A stretch of 34,952 bases of DNA from positions 1-34,952 of the IMG/VR virus record IMGVR_UViG_3300010970_000061. One strand, given 5' to 3'. Shown here one piece after another: positions 1 through 7,067 of this stretch (the first letter of the stretch is position 1; each line of letters begins with the position of its first letter). The notes beneath the pieces were generated by a model, which saw only the letters and a program-made list of their open reading frames with translations, ran no database searches and was not told the origin of the DNA. This stretch comes from a virus. Made by a program: the position numbers and the translations under genes.

Positions 1-20
1 TCGTCTGAAGGTAATGCCAT
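1..20 (-). CDS. Partial: first codons of the 216-residue virion-associated protein
   Basis: The reverse strand reads ATG GCA TTA CCT TCA GAC from base 20 down (MALPSD), the same start as the gene at 33754-34404, with the same upstream AGGAG. The gene runs off the window edge. It is either the same gene seen again because the map is circular, or the start of a duplicate. Confidence 0.7.
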
Positions 21-55
21 TTTTAAATCTCCTAAGTGGTTAGGGTTAATTAAAA
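1..55. repeat. 55-bp exact terminal repeat, left copy (right copy 34385-34439)
   Basis: The first 55 bases are identical to 34385-34439. They hold the first codons and ribosome binding site of the 216-residue gene and the T-rich side of a terminator. From base 56 (versus 34440) the copies diverge but remain alignable to the right end of the window. An exact 55-base identity that starts at base 1 is what a de Bruijn assembler with k=55 leaves at a branch node; that is an inference, not something the sequence proves. Confidence 0.9.
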
Positions 56-86
56 GAAAAAGGGGTCAGCTTTTTGAGCCAACCCC
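51..86 (-). terminator. Rho-independent terminator after the decoration gene
   Basis: On the minus strand a 9-bp stem (62-70 with 78-86, including two G-T pairs) with a 7-nt loop is followed by a T-rich run. It lies between the decoration gene and the next gene of the same strand, so it probably limits read-through from the abundant capsid transcripts into the tail genes. The equivalent element at 34431-34471 has a different stem sequence with the same pairing. Confidence 0.75.
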
Positions 87-108
87 CTGTTTTTACTACA
101 TTTTGCTA

Positions 109-402
109 TTAAACGCTAGTTCCTGCGAACCAGCCATAATCGCCTGATGCCATTGAAGCACCTGATACATAAGTACCAGCACCCAAAGTTACTTGGAATG
201 TAGAAGCGTTAACAATGCAAGTTGCTGTAGAAGCTGCAATAGCCGCACCAGCTTGTGCAAATACATAACGCTTACCATCAGAACCAAATGTTTCTGCGCC
301 TAAAGGCCCAAAAGTTGGTACTGCTGTGCCAGCAGAGTTAGTGTTAGTAGTGGTTGTGTTAACTAAGTCAACGCCACTAATGGGGAGAGTGCTATATGCC
401 AT
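109..402 (-). CDS. Putative capsid decoration/cement protein (variant A)
   Basis: A 97-residue protein directly downstream of the major capsid gene, rich in Gly, Ala, Thr and Ser, without membrane segments. Small Gly/Thr-rich beta proteins in this position in tailed phages are usually capsid decoration proteins; the assignment rests on position and composition, not on a recognised domain. Start ATG at 402 has AAGGA about 9 nt upstream. The gene at 34494-34790 encodes a 98-residue homologue about 70% identical (69 matches counted by eye), with differences spread along the chain but the N-terminus, a central GSDG segment and the C-terminal MASGDYGWF conserved. A terminator follows at once. Confidence 0.6.
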   Translation of the reverse strand: MAYSTLPISGVDLVNTTTTNTNSAGTAVPTFGPLGAETFGSDGKRYVFAQAGAAIAASTATCIVNASTFQVTLGAGTYVSGASMASGDYGWFAGTSV

Positions 403-430
403 GATAATTTTCCTTTAGTTAGTCGGTTGA

Positions 431-1414
431 TTAAGCTGTACCTGTCAATACACCTTGCAAGAAGCTGTTTGAGCAAGTCAAGTTACCAGCCCAACCATAC
501 AACTTAACAATCGCGTCTTGATTGATAGACTGGCGTTCACCACCGATAGGTACAAAGTTGCGTTCTTTGTGTGGGCGTAGGAAGATGTAGTTTGTATTCA
601 AGAAATACATATAGTTAGCAGTTTCCTGCGCGCCATAACCACCACCTAATACCACATCAGCGGACATACCACCACCGTAGAACTTCAGGGAAGCAAAACC
701 TGCTGCGCCTTCATCTACACCAGCAATACGCTGAATAGCTTGCAAAGAAGCTACATAACGCTGATACAAAGTGTTACCAGCAACAATAATGTCAACCTTA
801 TCTGTACCACGAACTGACTTAATTGCAGCAGAAGTCATAGCTGCTTGGATTACTGTAGAAGAATCAGCACCAGTGGAAGATTGGTTTTGCCAAAATGTCC
901 AGTTAGCACGATTGATACCACCGTATGTACCAGTTGTGTTTGATGTTGGGACAGCAGCGGCCAAACCAGTGATGTTCTTACCACCGTTACCAGTACCATC
1001 GCCATACAAGTCGCCTGAAATGCGGTTAAGCAAACGGGCTTCAGAAACTTGCATACGACCATCTAACAGGTCAATGATTGCTTCTTTAGAGCTGTTTTGT
1101 AACATTTCCAAGCCAGACATTGTTACAGAGTCAGCATATTGGGTAATGCTGAACTGTGCAGCACTGATAGGGCTGTCAGGAGTAATGTTCAATACCTCAT
1201 AGCCGCTATATGAATTAGCGTTATTAGTATTTGGATCGTTGTACATGATTTCTTCAAGAATCACATTACCACCGCTGAAAGGTCGGACATTGCCCTTGCT
1301 GTTCAAGCGTTGAAGAATCGCGTTGTTTTGTGTTAAGTTGTCTGCCAATACTCCGCTACGGCTTTGAATGGTGGTAGCGATAATATCGGTAATTGCGCTA
1401 TTAGCGAATGCCAT
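431..1414 (-). CDS. Major capsid protein
   Basis: A 327-residue protein of the size of HK97-fold major capsid proteins, downstream of an acidic scaffold-like gene and upstream of a decoration-type gene, the canonical capsid order. The N-terminus (MAFANSAITDIIATTI) opens as many podophage coat proteins do; the middle carries a run of Gly/Asn-rich loops and the C-terminal part a GGERQSINQDAIVKLYGW segment. No cleavable delta domain is visible, in keeping with a separate scaffold. The last 38 residues recur unchanged at 34836-34952 although the DNA there differs at 22 of 117 bases. AAAGGAAAT precedes the ATG. Confidence 0.88.
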   Translation of the reverse strand: MAFANSAITDIIATTIQSRSGVLADNLTQNNAILQRLNSKGNVRPFSGGNVILEEIMYNDPNTNNANSYSGYEVLNITPDSPISAAQFSITQYADSVTMSGLEMLQNSSKEAIIDLLDGRMQVSEARLLNRISGDLYGDGTGNGGKNITGLAAAVPTSNTTGTYGGINRANWTFWQNQSSTGADSSTVIQAAMTSAAIKSVRGTDKVDIIVAGNTLYQRYVASLQAIQRIAGVDEGAAGFASLKFYGGGMSADVVLGGGYGAQETANYMYFLNTNYIFLRPHKERNFVPIGGERQSINQDAIVKLYGWAGNLTCSNSFLQGVLTGTA

Positions 1415-1437
1415 GATATTTCCTTTATTAAATTAAG

Positions 1438-2538
1438 TTAAACCCGACCGCCTTCTGCATCGGCTAAAGAAGCCATTAACAGGGACCGTCTATCCTTTGC
1501 ATCTGCCTTGTTTACTTGGCCGCTAGGTGTAACGGACTTTGGACTAACAGCAGTTGCTTTGGCCTTTGCTACTTGCTGTGCCTTAGATGCTTGGGTACTA
1601 GCCGATTTCAAGAGTCTATCTTGTTCTAGCTTGTAAGCTTCATCATTCATACGCACTGCTTTGGCATAAGCCGATTCTAGGTCTTGGGCTAAACCCCTCT
1701 CAAGTAATTGAGCCATATCTTCCCGAACCATATCAAAGTGCGGAAACCGCGCCTTGTCGCTACTTACACGGCTAATTTCATTACTTAACCGTGCATTTTC
1801 CTCTTGCTCCCGTATTGCCGACAGTTGTTGCACTTGCTGCTGTGTTGCTTGCAATTGCTGCATTAACTGCTGTTGGTACGGGTCAACATACGCCTGTTCA
1901 GGCATTTGTAAGCTATCTGAATTTAATTGTATTCCATAATCTGCGGCTAGTCTATGAAACATTTGCACCTTCTGCTCATAGGGTGCTTTGCTTAGAACCA
2001 TGTGGGCGCGGCCTAAGTTATTAATCCAAGCTACAGGGTGAATACCTTGCGATTGCAGTTCGGGTACAAACGGGCCAATAGCTTCTGTTAGCTGGCGCGC
2101 ATTGTCAGCTTCTGCTTTGTAGGCAGAAACACCTTTTTTGTATTCAGCCTCACGCTGGTTAGCATATTCAGCAAACTTAAAGAATTCTTGCTCACTTAGC
2201 TGCTTGCCGCCTTTTAGCTTATCCCATACTTCTACATATTCCTTTTTCCATGTAGTAGGGCGTTTTACTTCTTCTTCATTAGCATCACTAGCTTCTGCAG
2301 CCAGTTCAGGTTCTTCAGGGGTATGGTCTTGGCTACTGGCTTCTTCTTGCTTACCTTTGAAACGGCCTTTTTCGTCACGGTTACTGTTTTCTTCGCTACC
2401 TTCTTGGCTGGCGTTTTCGGCTTGGATGGGGTCGTCATTGACTTCTATTTCCTTTTCAATAGGGGCTTCTAAAGTACCTTCTTCAGCTTGTTCTAATGCA
2501 GATTCAAGCAATTCTCTACGGTCTAATTCTTCACTCAT
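1438..2538 (-). CDS. Putative capsid scaffolding protein
   Basis: A 366-residue, very hydrophilic protein immediately upstream of the major capsid gene. Residues 1-100 are strongly acidic (Glu/Asp-rich, with many Ser), the centre is mixed charged, residues about 215-245 are Gln-rich (QQQLMQQLQATQQQVQQL) and predicted coiled coil, and the C-terminal third is Ala/Lys-rich. This composition, lack of Cys and position match internal scaffolds of podophages, which guide procapsid assembly and then leave. No sequence motif is diagnostic, so the call is positional plus compositional. Confidence 0.75.
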   Translation of the reverse strand: MSEELDRRELLESALEQAEEGTLEAPIEKEIEVNDDPIQAENASQEGSEENSNRDEKGRFKGKQEEASSQDHTPEEPELAAEASDANEEEVKRPTTWKKEYVEVWDKLKGGKQLSEQEFFKFAEYANQREAEYKKGVSAYKAEADNARQLTEAIGPFVPELQSQGIHPVAWINNLGRAHMVLSKAPYEQKVQMFHRLAADYGIQLNSDSLQMPEQAYVDPYQQQLMQQLQATQQQVQQLSAIREQEENARLSNEISRVSSDKARFPHFDMVREDMAQLLERGLAQDLESAYAKAVRMNDEAYKLEQDRLLKSASTQASKAQQVAKAKATAVSPKSVTPSGQVNKADAKDRRSLLMASLADAEGGRV

Positions 2539-2548
2539 TTAATGCTCC

Positions 2549-2941
2549 TTATCTAAGTTTTGCGTATGCAAGTTCTGCAATTTGGCGTTTGCGTGATTCG
2601 TTTTCTGCCCTGCTTAAAGTGTGCTTTTTCTGTTCCATTTGCACATCATTGCCTATTTCAATACAGTTGTTGCGTTTTAGGTTTTCACGGTGGCTAGAAC
2701 GGCTGCCTACCCATTGACCATCAGCCATGCTTATATGGCCTTCAATATCAGGCATAACCATTGGGGCTTCTTTTGGGGTCATTTCCAGCTTTTGCTTCCA
2801 TGCTTCTTCAGCTTCAGGGCCTTCAAATGGTAAGTTCCAGTAAGCAAGGTACTTTTCCCTATCATCATATTGGGTTGGGTCGTATTCTTCATGGTCAACC
2901 TTGCAGTGGTGGCAGGTAACCGTAATTTTCACTAATGCCAT
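2549..2941 (-). CDS. Small protein with N-terminal Cys/His zinc-finger-like motif
   Basis: A 130-residue protein. Residues 9-17 hold CHHCKVDHE, a Cys-X2-Cys-type knuckle preceded by a short beta strand, which resembles the opening of FmdB-type zinc ribbons, although the second Cys pair is missing. The middle segment (GQWVGSRSSHRENLKRNNCIE, here split for length at residue level) contains His, Arg and Cys and looks like a conserved element found in phage proteins next to capsid genes. The C-terminus is basic and helical. It overlaps the glycosyltransferase-like stop codon by one base, so the two are translated together. Function unknown. Confidence 0.6.
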   Translation of the reverse strand: MALVKITVTCHHCKVDHEEYDPTQYDDREKYLAYWNLPFEGPEAEEAWKQKLEMTPKEAPMVMPDIEGHISMADGQWVGSRSSHRENLKRNNCIEIGNDVQMEQKKHTLSRAENESRKRQIAELAYAKLR

Positions 2942-3849
2942 TACATTCTCCTTATAAGTTCAGGTACTTTATGGTATTCATGTGGGCGTAGGGCTATAAC
3001 ACTGTCGTACCAGCGCGCATTTTTCCAACGCCAACAAACAAATTCTTCTTTAGGTAGCAAAACAATGGTTTTAACGCCCAATGCACCAGCAAGGTGGGCT
3101 GTTCCAGTATCTACAGTAACAACACCTTTACAGGCTTTTATGTGGGCTGCAGACTTAACCCAATCTTTTTGCCAGCCATCATTAGGTAATGGGTGAAATA
3201 AGCCTTCTGTTTTAGGGTTTAGGCTGTAACAGTCAGGCCCAGTTAGGGCTTCCATTTCGCGCATATCCATACTTTTGATGTAATACAGTATTTGCTTAGA
3301 AGCTTCCCAATTAACGCCAATTTTGGCTGGAATATTGCTAGGCTGGGCGTGTAAGTAGCCTTCAGAACCTACAATTTTGTCTTTTCCTAGCGGAAATAGG
3401 GCTTTTACTGAAGGGTGGGCTAAAGAAATGTAATAAGGCAGGGACATTGACCCTATCCAGTAGTCGCAAGCTTCTGCATCACCAGTGCCAATTTCATTTG
3501 TGAATACATCAACGCATTCAAGCTGGCCAAGTAGGTGGTGTAGGCTGCTTTCTTGCAAAACTACTACCTTTGCCGCGCCCATAGCCTTTAATGCAGGTAA
3601 AAAACGGGCAAATTGCAATATATCGCCAAAGCCTTGTTCCATTTGTACCGCAATAGACTTGCCAATTAAGCTTTCACCGCGCCAAACTGGTACTTTTAGG
3701 GAAGGGCCAACACCGTTTGCTTGTTCTGCAATGATTTCAGGATGCCAGCGGTATTCAAATAAACGAAAACCAGCTTCATAACGGCCAGCGTGTAAGTGGT
3801 CGTATGCCTTTTTGTATTCAGCGTGTGGGTTTAATGTAGCAGTAGAAAT
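2941..3849 (-). CDS. TPR-linked GT9-like glycosyltransferase, no standard start codon
   Basis: The reading frame is open from 3858 to the stop at 2941. It reads through a TPR-like helix pair (AYDHLHAGRYEAGFRLFEYRW), then VPVWRGESLIGKSIAVQMEQ, GFGDILQFARFLP and, near the C-terminus, VVTVDTGTAHLAGALGVKT, the hallmark of GT9/heptosyltransferase-fold proteins with N-terminal TPR. The first ATG is at 3642, after the homology has begun, and no ATG, GTG, TTG or CTG lies upstream in frame. An ATT at 3849 has GAGGA 6 nt before it and gives 302 residues; this start is my proposal. It overlaps the upstream gene by 19 bases. A -1 frameshift or a damaged gene are alternatives. Substrate unknown; virion or DNA-base glycosylation are both possible. 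Confidence 0.6.
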   Translation of the reverse strand: MSTATLNPHAEYKKAYDHLHAGRYEAGFRLFEYRWHPEIIAEQANGVGPSLKVPVWRGESLIGKSIAVQMEQGFGDILQFARFLPALKAMGAAKVVVLQESSLHHLLGQLECVDVFTNEIGTGDAEACDYWIGSMSLPYYISLAHPSVKALFPLGKDKIVGSEGYLHAQPSNIPAKIGVNWEASKQILYYIKSMDMREMEALTGPDCYSLNPKTEGLFHPLPNDGWQKDWVKSAAHIKACKGVVTVDTGTAHLAGALGVKTIVLLPKEEFVCWRWKNARWYDSVIALRPHEYHKVPELIRRM

Positions 3850-4304
3850 ACGGATTCCTCATCGTCTAGTTCCTCTAGGCGTTTGGCTTCCATATATATC
3901 AATTGCTGTTGAATAAGCAATTGTTGGTTTCTGTAAGCTACTGCCGCAAGGATGTTATCTCTTTGTCGTTCAAGGTAGCTTATAGACCGCTGTAATTCTT
4001 CTGTTTCAGCTAACGGTATATCAGCTAGAACCTCTTGTTTGGATTGTACTTTAGGTTGCTTAACTTTTGCAACAGGGTCAATTAAGTTTTTAAAGGCTTG
4101 TTTGCGTGAATCGTTAGCAGCCTTTGTAGCTTTTTCTAGTAAACGCTGCCGTTCAGCTATTTTTGCTGATAATTTGCGTAAACGCTTTAAATCTTCTTGT
4201 GTCCAGCTTGCATCATCCCCACCCCCAAGTTCAGGGGCAGGTGATGTGTTTATTTGAAATGCGTTATTTTGAAACGCATTAGCTTGAAAAGCTGTAGAAA
4301 ACAT
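3831..4304 (-). CDS. Coiled-coil protein with AFQ-repeat N-terminus
   Basis: A 157-residue protein beginning with a short repeat (AFQANAFQNNAFQ) often seen at the start of phage and prophage virion-region proteins, followed by a Gly/Asp linker and a long charged helical region (about residues 35-150) that should form a coiled coil. It begins at the last base of the preceding gene and its 3' end overlaps the open frame of the glycosyltransferase-like protein. Function unknown; position suggests a virion or assembly role. Confidence 0.65.
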   Translation of the reverse strand: MFSTAFQANAFQNNAFQINTSPAPELGGGDDASWTQEDLKRLRKLSAKIAERQRLLEKATKAANDSRKQAFKNLIDPVAKVKQPKVQSKQEVLADIPLAETEELQRSISYLERQRDNILAAVAYRNQQLLIQQQLIYMEAKRLEELDDEESVFLLLH

Positions 4305-4516
4305 TACTGCGTTGTTTCAGGCTTTAAAGATTCTTCCAAACGCTTAATAAAAGCTTCCTTGCCTACTGCTAATTGGTCAAGGTTAAACTGTGCAGAACCC
4401 ATTTTGCGGTCTAAATCTACGCAATGGTTAAACAGGGCTTGCTGTTCTTTGGTTAAATCTTCAAACAAATATTCAACTTCGTTGATGGTAATAGGGGTCT
4501 TTTTATCTTGTCCCAT
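4304..4516 (-). CDS. DUF6447-like small phage protein
   Basis: A 70-residue protein with the pattern ITINEVEYLFEDLTKEQQAL then DLDRKMGSAQFNLDQLAVG, which I recognise as a family of small phage proteins annotated DUF6447. It is predicted to be a beta-hairpin followed by two helices. It shares its last base with the first base of the next gene (stop/start overlap), preceded by AGGAG. Function unknown; it sits in the small-gene group between fibres and capsid genes. Confidence 0.65.
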   Translation of the reverse strand: MGQDKKTPITINEVEYLFEDLTKEQQALFNHCVDLDRKMGSAQFNLDQLAVGKEAFIKRLEESLKPETTQ

Positions 4517-4533
4517 GCCATTCTCCTAAAAAT

Positions 4534-4553
4534 TAACCTGAAAGCGCAGGTTA
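4534..4553 (-). terminator. Terminator-like hairpin in a 37-nt gap
   Basis: A perfect 7-bp stem (TAACCTG with CAGGTTA, 6-nt loop) is followed on the minus strand by AATTTTT, then at once by the AGGAG of the next gene. The T-run is short, so it is likely a weak terminator or an mRNA processing/stability hairpin. It may tune expression of the genes downstream of the fibres. Confidence 0.4.
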
Positions 4554-4763
4554 TTACGCTACTGCATCTTGTAGTGGCTTTAAATCTTCTGTAGTCCAAA
4601 AGTCTTTAGCCAGCATAATTTCAAGGTGTTCCTTGTTACGCTTAACTGTGTCTGCCCAATCAGCATCTTCCATGCCTTCAGGTTGTCCAGCTTCTAGCAA
4701 AGCTACAGAATCAAGGGCAGCTTTGTAGTGTTGTGCAATTTGTTCTGCGGTAATTTCAATCAT
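4554..4763 (-). CDS. Small helical protein, function unknown
   Basis: A 69-residue, acidic, largely helical protein (MIEITAEQIAQHYKAALDSV...) ending with WTTEDLKPLQDAVA. The C-terminal motif resembles segments of other small fibre-linked phage proteins and could be a domain that contacts the fibre, but this is speculation. It lies 2 bases after the preceding gene, in the same transcription unit. Confidence 0.6.
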   Translation of the reverse strand: MIEITAEQIAQHYKAALDSVALLEAGQPEGMEDADWADTVKRNKEHLEIMLAKDFWTTEDLKPLQDAVA

Positions 4764-4765
4764 TT

Positions 4766-5023
4766 TTATACTCCTGCTGGTTTGTTGGCTTCTTGCTGCG
4801 CTTTGTAAGCAGCGATAACTTCAGGTGTCCATGCTACATTGCAAATAGCTACAACATTAGCTGGTACGCCTGTTAAATCAGCTTCAGGCACAAGTGAAGA
4901 ACGATGGTAGGTTTTAGACAATTCTTTGCCATCTTCCATAATCCGTGTAGCTTCACGATACAAAACTGTGCCGTTTTCGTTTACTATAATTTGGTCTACT
5001 ACTGTTGTTTTTGTTAATGCCAT
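4766..5023 (-). CDS. Small fibre-linked protein, function unknown
   Basis: An 85-residue protein with an N-terminal beta-rich half (TTVVDQIIVNENGTVLYREATRI) and a C-terminal half ending in a helix (WTPEVIAAYKAQQEANKPAGV). Proteins of this pattern are common just downstream of tail fibre genes, which is where this one sits. AAGGAGAATC precedes the ATG. It is not a recognised chaperone family. Confidence 0.6.
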   Translation of the reverse strand: MALTKTTVVDQIIVNENGTVLYREATRIMEDGKELSKTYHRSSLVPEADLTGVPANVVAICNVAWTPEVIAAYKAQQEANKPAGV

Positions 5024-5069
5024 TTTGATTCTCCTTTAAGTGTCCGACTAACGAATCCACGCTAGTTAA

Positions 5070-7058
5070 TTAAACAAAATAAGTTCCAGAAATTACCATG
5101 TAAGAAACAGAAGTGTCCATTGACACATTACTTAAACCAGAGGCACTAGCTTGTGAGAATAGAGTAATGGATGTGTTGCCTCCATTGTTTAACGCAACTA
5201 ATGTTCCTGAGTAAGTTAGCGTTTCTGCAACTATTGAATATGAATATCTTTGTCCGCTAACAGTGTTTTGTGTAAATGGTAAACCACCGATAAGTAAAAT
5301 ACCAGTTCCAGTATGGGCAGACCAAGACAAAACTATATCAAATGTTACTTGATTTCCAATTTTAGTGTAAGTACCAGCTTGTAAACTATAAGTACCAGTA
5401 CCTGTAATTGTACCGCCAGCAGCTATAGGCGTAAAAGTACCTTCTTCATAATCATCTAGTGTATTTGCGTTAGATGAAGCGGATTGGGTTGCTGGGAATG
5501 TAATACCTGTGCCAGCTACAGGTATAGAAGAATCTAATGCAAGCGTTTGTCCGTCTGCCATTGTTATTAAACGATTGCCACCACCATCAGATATAACTGC
5601 GTAAGATGAAAGTGTGCGAATGTCTAAGCCATCTTGGTTGCCGTTATAAGCACCAATAAGGGTATTATAAGAACCTGTAGTAATAGATTGACCAGCTACA
5701 GGCCCAATAAATGTATTAACTATTCCAGTTGTAGTGTTTTGACCGCTATTTGCACCAACAAACACATTGTAAGTATTTCCTGCGGTTGGATTAGATGTAA
5801 AACCAGCTAAATAACCAATATACACATTGGCTGCACCGCCTGTGTTTGTATAACCAGCTTGGAAACCTAATATTGTGTTATTAGATGCGGTGGTGTTGCT
5901 TCTTAATGCTTCAAAGCCAATAGCCACATTTGATGCACCTGTGGTGTTTGTATATAATGAATTTGTACCTATAGCCACATTACCTGTAGCTGTAGTATTG
6001 CTATAATTGGCATAATAACCAACGGCTGTGTTGCTATTGCCAGTTGTATTAAATGACAATGCACTTGAACCAAGTGCCGTATTTCCTGCACCTGTGGTAT
6101 TAAAATATCCAGCAGCATAACCGCCAGATGTTGTACCCATAAAAGTATTGTTATAACCAGTGCTATTGCTATATCCTGAGCCAATACCTACAAAAGTTAA
6201 TCCAACACCAGTTGTATTTGAATAACCAGCTTGATAACCTACGGCTGTAATACTTCCTGTGGTGTTTGAATAGCCAGCTTGATAACCAACTGCGGTGTTG
6301 CCAGATGCAGTGGTGTTGGAGTTAAGGGCTTGCGCTCCCAACCCTGTATTAAATTGCCCTGTGGTATTAGCACCTAATGTTGTATAACCAACAGATGTGT
6401 TGTAGCCACCGCTTGAATTTCCATACAATGCTGATGCCCCTACGGCTGTATTTGCTACACCGCCAAGATTTAAATAAAGTGCTTGTGACCCTACAGCAGT
6501 TAATGATGAACCTGTGGTATTTGTATAAGCAGCTTGAAATCCAAATATAGAATTTCCTGAAGCAGTTGTATTTGAGTAAAGCGATTGCATACCAAATGCA
6601 GAATTTTGTGTTCCTGTCGTGTTTTGTTGTAATGAACCCCAACCAGTAGCTGTGTTGTATTGCCCTGTTGTATTTACCCCTATTGCATTAACACCTACAG
6701 CAGTATTGGTAGCAACAGCACCGCTTCCCTTACCAACAGTAATACCTGAAATTAAAGCATCATTAGCTAATGTAAGTGCTGTACCATTAAATGTCATGTT
6801 GGCAGAATCAGTTAACAAACCACCAGTAGTAGCGTAAGTTACACGGCCTGTTGTTAGCCCTGAATCAGTAAGGCTAGTACAAGTTACTGCGCCAAATGCC
6901 GCACTTGAACCAGTACCCAATAATTGAACTGGTGTAGTTGCCGCATTACCAACCCATAGCTTTTTGTCAGTAATGTTTACTGCTAATTCACCTTGCGCCA
7001 AGCTTGATGGGGCAGATGCCGCTGTTACGCTGTTTTTTGTCTTTAGTGTCGTTGCCAT
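5070..7058 (-). CDS. Tail fibre-like protein with about 20 17-residue NTAVG repeats
   Basis: A 662-residue protein. Residues 1-115 are an attachment-type leader (KNSVTAASAPSSLAQGELAVN, a common fibre N-terminus). From about residue 118 to 480 it consists of about 20 repeats of 17 residues, consensus NTAVGYQAGYSNTTGxx, a pattern like the head repeats of trimeric YadA-type adhesins (left-handed beta-roll). Three units depart from 17 (about 16, 22 and 20 residues). The last 180 residues are a non-repetitive Ser/Thr/Gly-rich beta domain, probably the receptor-binding tip. No S74 chaperone domain is present here. It follows another 662-residue fibre by 9 bases. Confidence 0.75.
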   Translation of the reverse strand: MATTLKTKNSVTAASAPSSLAQGELAVNITDKKLWVGNAATTPVQLLGTGSSAAFGAVTCTSLTDSGLTTGRVTYATTGGLLTDSANMTFNGTALTLANDALISGITVGKGSGAVATNTAVGVNAIGVNTTGQYNTATGWGSLQQNTTGTQNSAFGMQSLYSNTTASGNSIFGFQAAYTNTTGSSLTAVGSQALYLNLGGVANTAVGASALYGNSSGGYNTSVGYTTLGANTTGQFNTGLGAQALNSNTTASGNTAVGYQAGYSNTTGSITAVGYQAGYSNTTGVGLTFVGIGSGYSNSTGYNNTFMGTTSGGYAAGYFNTTGAGNTALGSSALSFNTTGNSNTAVGYYANYSNTTATGNVAIGTNSLYTNTTGASNVAIGFEALRSNTTASNNTILGFQAGYTNTGGAANVYIGYLAGFTSNPTAGNTYNVFVGANSGQNTTTGIVNTFIGPVAGQSITTGSYNTLIGAYNGNQDGLDIRTLSSYAVISDGGGNRLITMADGQTLALDSSIPVAGTGITFPATQSASSNANTLDDYEEGTFTPIAAGGTITGTGTYSLQAGTYTKIGNQVTFDIVLSWSAHTGTGILLIGGLPFTQNTVSGQRYSYSIVAETLTYSGTLVALNNGGNTSITLFSQASASGLSNVSMDTSVSYMVISGTYFV

Positions 7059-7067
7059 ATTTAATCC

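Noticed and set aside
3834-3858. Programmed -1 frameshift between 3831-4304 and the glycosyltransferase-like frame
   Set aside because: Geometry would allow it, but the overlap GAG GAA TCC GTA TTT CTA has no canonical slippery heptamer; kept only as an alternative in the finding.
5070-7058. CRISPR-like array from the periodic DNA of the fibre gene
   Set aside because: The 51-base period encodes a 17-residue protein repeat in a long open frame; units are degenerate and there are no spacers.
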